DNA of 8,267 bases from Bacteroidota bacterium (GCA_021413595.1 JAIOQD010000485.1:1-8267); one strand, 5' to 3'; shown: positions 1 through 7,308, numbered from the stretch's first letter. Program-made: numbers and translations. The notes: generated by a model from the sequence alone, not told the origin.

Positions 1-285
1 GATAATAACATAGATATATTACTGGACAGTGATGGGGATGATGTTGCTGAAAATGGTGATTTTAAAATAGGTGATGGCCGTTTAGATGATTGTTGTGCGA
101 TTTTTAAATTGAACAGCAATTCATTAAAATATGATCCAATACTGGCTCCAAATTTAGTTATGATGATGAATAGTAAAACAAGTTCATTGGAGATAAAACA
201 AACATTGGCTTTGAATTTAGGAAGGGATAATAAAAAATATAAAGTGTTGGAAGTGAAGAATGGCAACATTGATTTTGAAATTTAA
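1..285 (+). CDS. gp25/gp46-like baseplate wedge protein, 3' end (5' truncated by window)
   Basis: Frame 1 is open from the first base to a TAA at 283-285 and gives the last 94 residues of a protein whose start lies outside the window. The visible part has the layout I associate with small phage baseplate wedge proteins of the gp25/gp46 type: a short acidic beginning, an ENGDFKIGD segment near visible residues 18-26, a middle helix-like part, and a C-terminal strand ending in KNGNIDFEI. In that family the protein helps join the wedge to the first ring of the tail tube or sheath. The stop overlaps the ATG of the next gene in a TAATG, which suggests translational coupling. The family assignment rests on remembered pattern and context (LysM, J and I genes follow), not on an alignment. 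Coding status is firm; identity is moderate. Confidence 0.65.
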   Translation, partial: DNNIDILLDSDGDDVAENGDFKIGDGRLDDCCAIFKLNSNSLKYDPILAPNLVMMMNSKTSSLEIKQTLALNLGRDNKKYKVLEVKNGNIDFEI

Positions 286-575
286 TGAAACAAGTAACGG
301 TTGAAAATAATCAAAGTATTTGGGATTTAGCCATTCAGTATTACGGTTCTGTTGATGGCATAAAGCAACTGATATTAGACAATGCAACAAAATTAAATTT
401 AAATGATTCGGTTGTTCCTGGTACTAAAATAATTGTACGTGAAGAAATGATCATCAATAAACCGATGGTTGATTATTTAAAGAAAAAAGAGATAAAACCT
501 GCTACAGCTGTTTCCGTTCCAAGTGCAAGTGGGTTTGGCGATTACAGTAATGATTATAATAACGATTACTTATAA
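285..575 (+). CDS. LysM / tail protein X-like baseplate protein
   Basis: This 96-residue protein carries one LysM-like fold at about residues 3-53: a VTVENNQSIWDLAIQYYG start, a central helix (GIKQLILDN) and a VVPGTKIIV end, as in P2 gpX and the LysM proteins of contractile tails. In such phages the small LysM protein acts at the tube-hub junction of the baseplate; peptidoglycan binding by the phage versions is not certain. Residues 54-75 are charged, and the C-terminus is a Tyr/Asn/Asp-rich tail (YSNDYNNDYL) that looks disordered. The start at 285 is favoured because its ATG shares a base with the upstream stop and the LysM domain begins at once. The same TAATG arrangement joins it to the next gene, so three genes appear translationally coupled. 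Confidence 0.85.
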   Translation: MKQVTVENNQSIWDLAIQYYGSVDGIKQLILDNATKLNLNDSVVPGTKIIVREEMIINKPMVDYLKKKEIKPATAVSVPSASGFGDYSNDYNNDYL

Positions 576-3500
576 TGAAAAGGACAAGAGCGCAAATAAA
601 ATCCAAGATCGATTCATATCTAACCACTAATGGTAATGGAGATATTACGGGTGCGCAGCATAATGATCTTGAAACGGATATTAAGGACTCTTTTGCAAAT
701 CTTGATGATGATGCGTATTTGTTTGGTGTACGCGAATTTAATGAATATCGATTTTATCCATACCAAGAGCAGGTAATTAAATCGGGTGCAATTTATCAAT
801 GCTCTAATTTGGCTGGGTTTTTAGGAGTTTGGAACCCGAGCGACTTTGTGATGCTTCAGGCAGCATCTTCAAATTTAGATGTGATCGGGCAATTACTAAC
901 TGGTTATGTAATAAGTGTTGGAGCAATATCTTCTTCCGATAGTATTTTAACTTCCATTCAAAAGTTGGCTGGAAATGTAGCAACCTTAAACTTGTCTCAG
1001 GTACTTGTTGCTGGAAACGATGCGGGTAATAATTACATGAGTAATCTCACGTACATCGAATACGGCCAGTCAACTATCAATATTCAAAATAGCGAATTAA
1101 AATATGGTCCTGGTGCAGCTGCTTTAAATTGGAATACTAAAATCTTAAGTGGTTCCCATTGGGATTATGACTCCGATTACTCAGGAACATACACTACTCG
1201 CTCATTGGTAGATAAAGGGTATGTAACCTCTGCCATAGCCTCAGGAGTTTCAGCTTATTTGCAGCTCGCAGGAGGAACATTATCAGGCGATGTTTTATTT
1301 ACCGGAGGGAAAGGGATTGATACAACTGCGACCGGAGGAACTGATACTTTAAATATTGGCGGGACAAATGCTGATGTAATTAATATCGGTAGAGCTGGAG
1401 CGACTGTTAATGTTTTAGGTTCAGCACTCTATGAATACGCTGCCAATCAATATGTTTTAGATAAGTTGATAACTCTGAATTATAATGGAGCTGTTGGAAG
1501 TGGTGCGGGCGTTGGATTTGAAATAGAAGAAAATAGTACCATAACCGGCTATTTAAAAACAAATATAACAAGAGACGGTTTTGTTATGTTAGCTCCTGCA
1601 AATAGTTACGGGGCAACTTTATCATTGGCTTCATTAGCAAACGATCGTACTTACATTTTACCTGATGCCTCTGGAACAATAGCTTTAACAAGTGATCTGA
1701 CATCGGGTTATATTCCTTATACTGGAGCAACAACCAATGTTAATTTAGGAGTCAGAACGTTAACTAATTCAACGAATATCACTTCACCTTTAATATACGG
1801 CAGTTCAGCAATTAATGGAGTTATCACAATAGAAGGAACAAGTAGCGCAACCAAAACTACTTCTTATGTTAATTTACAGCCTACTGGAGGTAACGTAGGT
1901 ATTGGTACTGTTAATCCACTTGGTACATTATCCATAGTTTCAACAAATACAACAGGAACAACAACTTCAAGTTCTATTAATTTAACAGCAAATAGTTTAA
2001 CAAGCGGCCATGGGTTATATTTAGCTTCAAGTTCCCTAACATCAGGTAGACTACTTGATATAAATGTAAGTGGTACTGCTGCAACAAATAATCAAGCAGG
2101 AGTGAGGATTGATGTTAATGGGGCAACAAGTACTGCTGCACAAACCACCTCTGGTCTTTTTGCTGTTAATTCACGAACAAATGCAACAAGCGGAACTAAC
2201 GTAGCTGCATATTTTGGAGCCAGCGGAGCAACTACTGGTAATTATGCAATTATAGTTCCTTCTACTGGTGGTAGCGTTGGTATTGGAATTTCAGTTCCGT
2301 TACACAAATTACATATTGAAACAACTACGACTTCAAATGCTATTGCTGCGACTAATCTTTCCACAACAGGCGATGCTTACGGAGCTGTATTTAGAGCGAC
2401 TGGTAGTGGCGCAGCAAATAATTTTGGAATGTACGCTCAGGCTTCGGGGGCTGCTACAGCTAATTATAATATGTATTCAGGTTCATTAGCAGCAGGGGTT
2501 AACAACTATTCCATATATTCTTTGGCATTGGCTAAGTCATATTTTGCTGGAGCCATAGCTATAGGAACAAACACTGTACCAATAGGACATTTACATATTG
2601 AAGATACTGTTGCCGGATCTGTAACTGCACATATTCGTAATTTATCATCTGGATCAGGTTCTTATACTATAGCGAATTTTGGAAATGATGCAGCAGTAGG
2701 TAGAGCACAAATATTTCTGAACAGCTCAGCAAATACAACCTATGGAGGGGCTCAATCTCTCAATGTTTTTAATATTGGCGAATTTCCAGTTACTATAGGT
2801 ACATCAAATACTGTACGTATGACAGTAGATGCAATAGGAAATATTGGAATTGGAGCTGTAACAACTTCTACACATAAATTACATATAACTGATACATCAA
2901 TTGTAGCTGGTTCTAGAGGTTTACATATTGATAAAACTGGTATAGTAGCTGGTTCTAACTATGGTATAGTAAGTAATGTAATAGGTGCTTCAACCTCAAA
3001 TTATGCGGGTTATTTTGTTGCAACAGGTGCAACAAATAATTATGCTATTGTTGTACCGACTGGTAGTGGTGATGTAGGATTCGGAACAATAACTCCAACT
3101 GCACCTTTACATTTGGTAAGTACATTAGCTAATACTGCCGGTTTAAAATATGGTCAATTAAACGATATAACAGGCGCGGGAACTACACAAACGCCTGTCG
3201 GTATGAGAGTTAATTTATTAGCAGGTTATACAGGTTCAAATTTTTCCATCGGTGGTTATTTCAATAATCTAACTGCCGGTACTGCTGCTGCAGCTTGGAC
3301 TTCAGTAAGTGCTAACTGGGGCGTATTTTCTGATATGAATTCGACAACAGTCGGACACAATGTAGCTGTGGCAGGCCAGGCGCGGGGCAGCTCTGTTTTA
3401 AATATTGGAGTTCACGGGTACGCTTACACTACTACTGCAACCGAAAATATAGGAGTTGTTGGGCAAGCATTTGCAAGTACTTCCAATAGAGTTGGCGGAT

Positions 3501-4381
3501 TCTTTTATCTCGGTTCAGTCGCACCTACAGCTATGGGAACATCTGTGGCTTTGATGGCTGATAATGGAACTACGGCTGCTCCAATTTTTATTGCACGAGA
3601 TAATGGAACTGAGGTTCTTAGAATTGCTGATGGAGGAAACACAGGTTTTGGAGTGTTATCTCCGACCGGAGTTATTCATTTAAAAGCCGGAACAGCAACA
3701 GCTTCAACAGCCCCATTGAAATTTACAGCACCAGCTGCTTTGTTGGCGACTCCAGAGGCGCTCACGGTAGAGCCTTCTGTATCAGGTGATGCCCTACATT
3801 TTACAATAACAACAGGTGCAGCAAGAAAGACATTTGCATTTTTAGAATCTCCGGTATTTACAGGAGCTCCAAATTTACCAACAGGAAGTATTGGAGTTAC
3901 TCAGGCAGCCGGAACAAGTAGCACAACATTAGCGACAACGGCTTTTGTTACAGCCGCAATTGCGGGTTGTTCTAATATTTATGAAGCGATTTTATCGCTT
4001 ACGTCAGCTCAGATATTGGCTTTGTATTCAAGTCCAATAACCATAATAGCTGCTCCGGGAGCAGGTAAGTACATTGAAATACTTTCTACATCCGGAATAT
4101 ATACATGGGTTTCAATTGCTTATAATACTAACACGAATTTAGTTTTAGCATACGCAGGTGCTACAACGCAATTATGTATGCAGCAATCATTATTGACTTC
4201 TACATCAAGCAGGAAGTTAATGTTTGCCAATTCGATTGTAAATACGTTTGGTTCAGGTCTAACAACCGACACTCAAATATTGACGAATACCGCTGTGCAG
4301 GTTTCCACACTTGTTGGAAATACCTCTTTAGGAGACGGGACAGCAAAACTTAAAGTGTTGTATAGAATCGTAACAGAATAA
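575..4381 (+). CDS. Large phage tail fibre protein with repeated GxxGIG-P-LHI modules
   Basis: This 1268-residue protein is very rich in Gly, Ala, Thr, Ser and Asn, as expected for a trimeric beta-structured fibre. Residues 1-45 (with NGDITGAQHNDLETDIKDSF) look like the attachment head of Bacteroidota tail proteins. Residues 52-93 resemble a small aromatic carbohydrate-binding-like module (YPYQEQVIKSGAIYQCSN, then a Trp). Typical fibre phrases follow: GGTDTLNIGG, TLSLASLANDRTYILPDASG and YIPYTGATTNVNLG. From about residue 438 a motif of the form GGNVGIGxxxPxxxLHI recurs six times. Near the C-terminus, TSSTTLATTAFVTAAIAG is another common fibre segment, and about 140 further residues probably form the tip. 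I see no intramolecular chaperone (peptidase S74) domain, which often follows such repeats. The role is inferred to be receptor binding. The ATG overlaps the preceding stop by one base. The open frame at 2268-2489 in another frame is a shadow of this gene. Confidence 0.88.
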   Translation: MKRTRAQIKSKIDSYLTTNGNGDITGAQHNDLETDIKDSFANLDDDAYLFGVREFNEYRFYPYQEQVIKSGAIYQCSNLAGFLGVWNPSDFVMLQAASSNLDVIGQLLTGYVISVGAISSSDSILTSIQKLAGNVATLNLSQVLVAGNDAGNNYMSNLTYIEYGQSTINIQNSELKYGPGAAALNWNTKILSGSHWDYDSDYSGTYTTRSLVDKGYVTSAIASGVSAYLQLAGGTLSGDVLFTGGKGIDTTATGGTDTLNIGGTNADVINIGRAGATVNVLGSALYEYAANQYVLDKLITLNYNGAVGSGAGVGFEIEENSTITGYLKTNITRDGFVMLAPANSYGATLSLASLANDRTYILPDASGTIALTSDLTSGYIPYTGATTNVNLGVRTLTNSTNITSPLIYGSSAINGVITIEGTSSATKTTSYVNLQPTGGNVGIGTVNPLGTLSIVSTNTTGTTTSSSINLTANSLTSGHGLYLASSSLTSGRLLDINVSGTAATNNQAGVRIDVNGATSTAAQTTSGLFAVNSRTNATSGTNVAAYFGASGATTGNYAIIVPSTGGSVGIGISVPLHKLHIETTTTSNAIAATNLSTTGDAYGAVFRATGSGAANNFGMYAQASGAATANYNMYSGSLAAGVNNYSIYSLALAKSYFAGAIAIGTNTVPIGHLHIEDTVAGSVTAHIRNLSSGSGSYTIANFGNDAAVGRAQIFLNSSANTTYGGAQSLNVFNIGEFPVTIGTSNTVRMTVDAIGNIGIGAVTTSTHKLHITDTSIVAGSRGLHIDKTGIVAGSNYGIVSNVIGASTSNYAGYFVATGATNNYAIVVPTGSGDVGFGTITPTAPLHLVSTLANTAGLKYGQLNDITGAGTTQTPVGMRVNLLAGYTGSNFSIGGYFNNLTAGTAAAAWTSVSANWGVFSDMNSTTVGHNVAVAGQARGSSVLNIGVHGYAYTTTATENIGVVGQAFASTSNRVGGFFYLGSVAPTAMGTSVALMADNGTTAAPIFIARDNGTEVLRIADGGNTGFGVLSPTGVIHLKAGTATASTAPLKFTAPAALLATPEALTVEPSVSGDALHFTITTGAARKTFAFLESPVFTGAPNLPTGSIGVTQAAGTSSTTLATTAFVTAAIAGCSNIYEAILSLTSAQILALYSSPITIIAAPGAGKYIEILSTSGIYTWVSIAYNTNTNLVLAYAGATTQLCMQQSLLTSTSSRKLMFANSIVNTFGSGLTTDTQILTNTAVQVSTLVGNTSLGDGTAKLKVLYRIVTE
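1886..3691 (+). repeat. Six diverged protein-level repeats in the fibre gene
   Basis: Within the fibre gene a motif of about 19 residues recurs, starting at about residues 438, 565, 659, 755, 830 and 1020. Examples are GGNVGIGTVNPLGTLSIVS, GGSVGIGISVPLHKLHIE and GNIGIGAVTTSTHKLHITD. The spacing is irregular (about 127, 94, 96, 75 and 190 residues). Two of the units share the preceding phrase as well (NYAIIVPSTGG and NYAIVVPTGSG), which suggests duplication of larger modules. DNA identity between units is low to moderate, so the duplications are old or selected mainly at the protein level. Known fibres with this motif form shaft segments; that role here is inferred. Confidence 0.75.
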
Positions 4382-4426
4382 TTAACATATAATTCCATAA
4401 TAAATTAACTAAAAAAACAAAAAAAC

Positions 4427-4855
4427 ATGATCGTACAAAAATCTTACACGGAACTATTTGAACTTAATAAAGTAAGTGGTTTATACATTAGAAAAAAACC
4501 TGACAATAAAATATCAGAGGCACTAAAGAAGTTTTCAGAAAAACAATTGGCAAAGCGTTTTGAAGAATACAACGATGAAATAGATGACTTGCAATTAAAT
4601 AATTGTTTGACGGATGATACAAAAAAAGGGGCTATCATGAAGGATGAAAAAGGCGGGCGCATGTATTCTGTGGCTGGCGAAATGAAATTAAAGGCGGATA
4701 TAAAAAATCTTAATAAAAAACAGGTGGAAATTCATTCAAGAATAGTTGAAGATATCGATGACCTGATTAAAGAGCTTGACGAATATGAGGTTGAAGCATT
4801 TTCCGGAATAATAATTCCCGCTATTGTAGAAGGCAAAACGAATAAAAAGAAATAA
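4427..4855 (+). CDS. Charged small phage protein of unknown function between fibre and baseplate J genes
   Basis: This is a 142-residue, strongly charged protein rich in Lys, Glu and Asp. The sequence predicts mostly helix. A helical part near residues 28-57 (SEALKKFSEKQLAKRFEEYN) is followed by a short loop with TDDTKKGAIMKDEKGG. Residues 78-120 could form a coiled coil, and the C-terminus is hydrophobic followed by a Lys tail (SGIIIPAIVEGKTNKKK). There is no signal peptide or membrane segment. The loop-then-helix pattern resembles small hypothetical proteins I recall from phage tail cassettes, but I cannot name a family. A 45-base A-rich gap separates it from the fibre gene, ending in an A-run before ATG, the kind of leader used in Bacteroidota. 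The next gene follows after 14 bases, so it is probably co-transcribed with the baseplate genes. A chaperone or assembly role is possible but unproven. The minus-strand frame at 4444-4662 is a shadow. Confidence 0.8.
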   Translation: MIVQKSYTELFELNKVSGLYIRKKPDNKISEALKKFSEKQLAKRFEEYNDEIDDLQLNNCLTDDTKKGAIMKDEKGGRMYSVAGEMKLKADIKNLNKKQVEIHSRIVEDIDDLIKELDEYEVEAFSGIIIPAIVEGKTNKKK

Positions 4856-4869
4856 CAACTATATAAATT

Positions 4870-5733
4870 ATGAGACCACTAACATACTGGTACGATATCA
4901 TCATTGTGGAAAAAGACACAATGAGCAATTTGAATCGTTACCAACCAAACGCTGATACATCACAACAATTACTTGCTGATATAACAAGCACAAGTAAAGT
5001 TGCCCGTTGGCGTTTGTGGGTTTGGTGTGTGGCTGCTTGTGCAATGGCATTCGATGTAATTTTAGATTTATTTAAAATTGAGTTGGCTGCCATTGCTCAA
5101 AATAGTCGTTATGGTTCTCTACCTTGGTATGTTGTTATTGCTAAGGAATACCAAGAAGGGTATAATTTGGTTTGGCAAAATAACCAGTACGAATACATCA
5201 CAACCGATGTCGCTTCTCAAATAATATCCTTGGCAGCTTCAGACGAAACAACAACTCACGTAATTTTAAAGGTTGCGCAATTGGTTAGTGGCGTTGCAAC
5301 ACCGCTATCAGTTATTCAAACAGCAGCATTCGAAGCATACATAACAAAGAAGAAGCCAGCTGGGATAAATGTCCATATTATTAGCGATTTGCCGGATGAA
5401 TTACGATTATATGTAACCGTAAATTACAATCCGTTGATGCTAACGAGTACTGGAGAATCATTACTTACACCTGGTACCTTTCCGGTCGAAGATGCAATTG
5501 AATCATACAATCAAAATTTACCATTTAACGGAACCTTGGAGTTGATGAGTGTTGTTGATAAAATCCAATTAGCTTCAGGAGTGGATACAGCTTATGTAAC
5601 TAATGCTGAGGCAAGATATGGAAGTAATCCATTTGTTTCATTTCCTGAACAATATACAGCAAATGCCGGGCATTTGATCATTGACTCTCTTAATCCATTA
5701 AATACCACTATTACATACGTAGCTAATGTTTAA
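4870..5733 (+). CDS. Baseplate J-like protein
   Basis: The product is 287 residues. Its beginning (TYWYDIIIVEKDTMSNLNRYQP) and the segment STSKVARWRLWVWCVAACAMAFDVILDLF at about residues 41-68 match the pattern I recall from Bacteroidota phage baseplate proteins of the J/gp47 type. In these an N-terminal helix pair is followed by SLPWYVVIAKEYQEGYNL and a later beta-rich domain. The C-terminal half has VATPLSVIQTAAFEAYI, a GINVHIISDLPDELRLYVTVNYNP strand region and YVTNAEARYG, consistent with a wedge protein. The hydrophobic helix at 44-66 could be read as a membrane segment, but buried helix packing is more likely in a virion protein. The start at 4870 is preferred over the ATG at 4921 because the residues before 4921 fit the family's N-terminus. 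The stop lies inside the next gene's first codons (8-base overlap), the usual J-I coupling. Confidence 0.75.
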   Translation: MRPLTYWYDIIIVEKDTMSNLNRYQPNADTSQQLLADITSTSKVARWRLWVWCVAACAMAFDVILDLFKIELAAIAQNSRYGSLPWYVVIAKEYQEGYNLVWQNNQYEYITTDVASQIISLAASDETTTHVILKVAQLVSGVATPLSVIQTAAFEAYITKKKPAGINVHIISDLPDELRLYVTVNYNPLMLTSTGESLLTPGTFPVEDAIESYNQNLPFNGTLELMSVVDKIQLASGVDTAYVTNAEARYGSNPFVSFPEQYTANAGHLIIDSLNPLNTTITYVANV

Positions 5734-6325
5734 CTATATTATTAATTGGGATAAAATAATAAAGGAAAACCTTCCGGTTTTCTTCCATAAGTTATTTCGT
5801 TTGGCGTGGATTACTGCATTGATTAAACCCTTTAAAATAATGCATGCGGAGTTCTTACAGCTTCGCGATGACTATATGTACAAAGTGCGTTACAATAGTC
5901 AGGTTATTTATTTAGAGCGCATTTTAAATGATAAGTTCGACCCAACCAACAGAGCTATTTACATCACTGATTTAAGTCAAGTAAATGAGGAGTACTTGTA
6001 TCAAAAAATTGAAAGTAAACCTGCCAATTATTTATATAGTAAATGGAAAATAGGAAACCCGTATCTAATTGGTGAGTATGCTGTAGATGAAAACAATGTA
6101 TATGTAGCATTAACAAATAATGCGGGATTGCAGCCATCATTAAATCCCGGGGATTGGGCGTTTTATAAAATCAACAAATTTTTGTATTTAAAAAGTGAAC
6201 ACAATTCCTCTGGAGGGTTTATTGTAAATGTTCCAATTGCGCTAATTTACAATGATTCAATGATGAGGGCAATTATTAATTATTATCGATTCGCATCCAA
6301 ACAATACGTAATTAATCTTTATTAA
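5726..6325 (+). CDS. Tail protein I-like baseplate protein
   Basis: This 199-residue protein directly follows and overlaps the J-like gene, the position of P2 gene I. It begins with a helix-rich region (NWDKIIKENLPVFFHKLFRLAWITALIKPF) and then FLQLRDDYMYKVRYNSQVIYLERILNDKFD. The latter is a pattern I associate with Bacteroidota phage proteins in this slot, where J and I form the baseplate wedge that bears the fibres. Residues 105-149 stand out: SKWKIGNPYLIGEYAVDENN followed by VYVAL, N/P/G residues and GDWAFYKI resembles the small aromatic CBM5/12-like carbohydrate-binding fold seen in chitinases and tail fibres. The C-terminus is Tyr/Asn-rich. Assignment to I relies on gene order more than on conserved residues. 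Confidence 0.65.
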   Translation: MFNYIINWDKIIKENLPVFFHKLFRLAWITALIKPFKIMHAEFLQLRDDYMYKVRYNSQVIYLERILNDKFDPTNRAIYITDLSQVNEEYLYQKIESKPANYLYSKWKIGNPYLIGEYAVDENNVYVALTNNAGLQPSLNPGDWAFYKINKFLYLKSEHNSSGGFIVNVPIALIYNDSMMRAIINYYRFASKQYVINLY

Positions 6326-6335
6326 AATATAGGCC

Positions 6336-7133
6336 ATGAATAAAACAAATTATGCAACAAATGGAGGGTTTCCCGAATTTTTAGATGATTTTACATTTGA
6401 ACAGGAATCGATAAGAGACACTTTTAAAGGGGTCATGAGTGCATTTGGATTAACTGCTGGTGGTGATTTAATTATTTCCGGTTGTGATTTGTATGGAACA
6501 TTTTTAACAAATTATAATTCGGGATATTTATTTTTAAAGGGGGAAATTTATAAGGTTGATGGAGGGTTAGTGCCTGCCCTTGGATTTGGGCTTACTAGAG
6601 TTTGGGTAGCTGATTTAAGTTATGATGTTAGTGGAGATAAAGTGTTGGAAAATACTTCATCTACACATGCATATCACGTCAGGAAAGCAAAGATGGTCAG
6701 TGCAGTATATGATGGATTGATTCACATGAATGCTAATACTGCAAAAACACTTTCGGATAAGATAATTCAAATAGCGGTGAATGATAACGATACAAATGAT
6801 CTTGCAGGTAAGATTTTGACGGTAATGGATGGAGATGACTGGATTACTTTGGATGCAAATACTAAATACAGAAAAGACAAAGAAGGATTTGTGCATTTAA
6901 TAGGAGTTTTTGGAATACTTTCTAATACATTAACATTGCCTTTAGGTTTTCGTCCGTCTGTTAATCAAAGTTTTCAGGTATCCTGTTTCGATTCGAATGG
7001 TGCAAGTTCAATTGTTAGTTTCACAGGTTTAACCGTTTCTTCCCTTGGAGTAATTGCTGCTGGCTCATGGCTTACCGGATCAGGAACCCAAAGAATGATT
7101 GATTTGAAAGGGGTATCTTTTAAAGCAGTATAA
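6336..7133 (+). CDS. Second, short tail fibre / receptor-binding protein
   Basis: This 265-residue protein lies after the I-like gene, the place of fibre gene H in P2-type phages. Residues 9-70 (GGFPEFLDDFTFEQESIRD, FKGVMSAFGL, LIISGCDLYG, NYNSGYLFLKGEIYKV) fit the N-terminal attachment domain I recall from Bacteroidota tail proteins. From about residue 165 the DDWITLDANTKYRKDKEGFVHLIG stretch, followed by TLTLPLGFRP, has the form of a beta-sandwich tip found at the ends of phage fibres, where the host receptor is bound. It is separated from the previous gene by 10 bases and lacks a clear Shine-Dalgarno. It ends just before the structured intergenic element. It does not show a C-type-lectin variable domain, so it is not an obvious diversity-generating target. 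The minus-strand frame at 6657-6896 is a shadow. Confidence 0.75.
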   Translation: MNKTNYATNGGFPEFLDDFTFEQESIRDTFKGVMSAFGLTAGGDLIISGCDLYGTFLTNYNSGYLFLKGEIYKVDGGLVPALGFGLTRVWVADLSYDVSGDKVLENTSSTHAYHVRKAKMVSAVYDGLIHMNANTAKTLSDKIIQIAVNDNDTNDLAGKILTVMDGDDWITLDANTKYRKDKEGFVHLIGVFGILSNTLTLPLGFRPSVNQSFQVSCFDSNGASSIVSFTGLTVSSLGVIAAGSWLTGSGTQRMIDLKGVSFKAV

Positions 7134-7179
7134 TATTTATTTGCTGGGGGAATAAGGTGTCCTCCAGCTTCAAAAGTTT

Positions 7180-7278
7180 TCTCAGGAACTTTTAAATTAA
7201 GAATGCGACAGCATTCCGACTGGAGGACAGTGTCTTCTTTCGGTGTTGTCGCATTTTTTTATTTAAAAGTTCCTGAGA
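7180..7278. repeat. 18-bp perfect inverted repeat enclosing 63 bp
   Basis: The arms at 7180-7197 (starting TCTCAGGAAC) and 7261-7278 (ending GTTCCTGAGA) are exact reverse complements. They enclose a second 9-bp inverted repeat. At the DNA level this could be a hairpin-forming site, the ends of a tiny non-autonomous element, or the arms of an invertible segment. No target-site duplication is visible just outside the arms. Confidence 0.85.
7199..7260 (+). terminator. Possible intrinsic terminator of the tail operon
   Basis: A stem whose core is 7202-7210 paired with 7247-7255 (GCGACA against TGTCGC) is followed at once by T's at 7254-7260, the shape of a Rho-independent terminator. The loop is unusually long (26 to 36 bases depending on wobble pairs), and part of it can pair with 7158-7167. 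The T-run is also the inner edge of the larger 18-bp stem. If it terminates, the methyltransferase gene downstream needs its own promoter or read-through; if the alternative small hairpins form, termination would be weakened. Confidence 0.45.
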
Positions 7279-7308
7279 GTACAAATGTAAATAATAAATT
7301 ATAATAAT

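Larger units (their letters stand above)
7143..7278 (+). ncRNA. Candidate structured RNA with alternative folds and pseudoknot
   Basis: The gene-free gap between the fibre and methyltransferase genes holds six complementary pairings, checked by eye. Local pairings: 7143-7150 with 7161-7168 (8 bp, one G-U), 7172-7178 with 7187-7193 (7 bp) and 7201-7206 with 7211-7216 (6 bp, GACA loop). Long-range pairings use the same central segments: 7180-7197 with 7261-7278 (18 bp, perfect), 7202-7210 with 7247-7255 (9 bp, perfect, extendable by wobble pairs to 7199-7215/7242-7258), and 7158-7167 with the apical loop at 7220-7229 (10 bp, perfect), which would be a pseudoknot. The local and long-range sets exclude each other. 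No known RNA family is recognised. It could act as an RNA switch, attenuator, stable small RNA or mRNA 3' end. Transcription of the region is assumed from gene direction. Confidence 0.6.

Noticed and set aside
2268..2489. 73-codon open frame on the + strand
   Set aside because: It lies wholly inside the fibre gene in another frame; its Leu/Arg/Gln-rich product is what the shifted repeat codons would give.
4444..4662. 72-codon open frame on the - strand
   Set aside because: It is antisense to the charged 142-residue protein, and its Ser/Phe-rich product mirrors the Lys/Glu codons of the opposite strand.
6657..6896. 79-codon open frame on the - strand
   Set aside because: It is antisense to the second fibre gene; the Ile/Cys/His-rich product has no recognisable features.
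1..7133. Extracellular contractile injection system instead of a phage
   Set aside because: The LysM, gp25-like and J-like genes would fit either, but the adjacent I-like gene, two fibre genes and a methylase are more phage-like; no ATPase or toxin gene of such systems is present.
6336..7308. Diversity-generating retroelement, with 6336-7133 as the variable protein and the following hairpin as its homing structure
   Set aside because: No reverse transcriptase, no template repeat matching the gene's 3' end, and no C-type-lectin motif are visible in the window.
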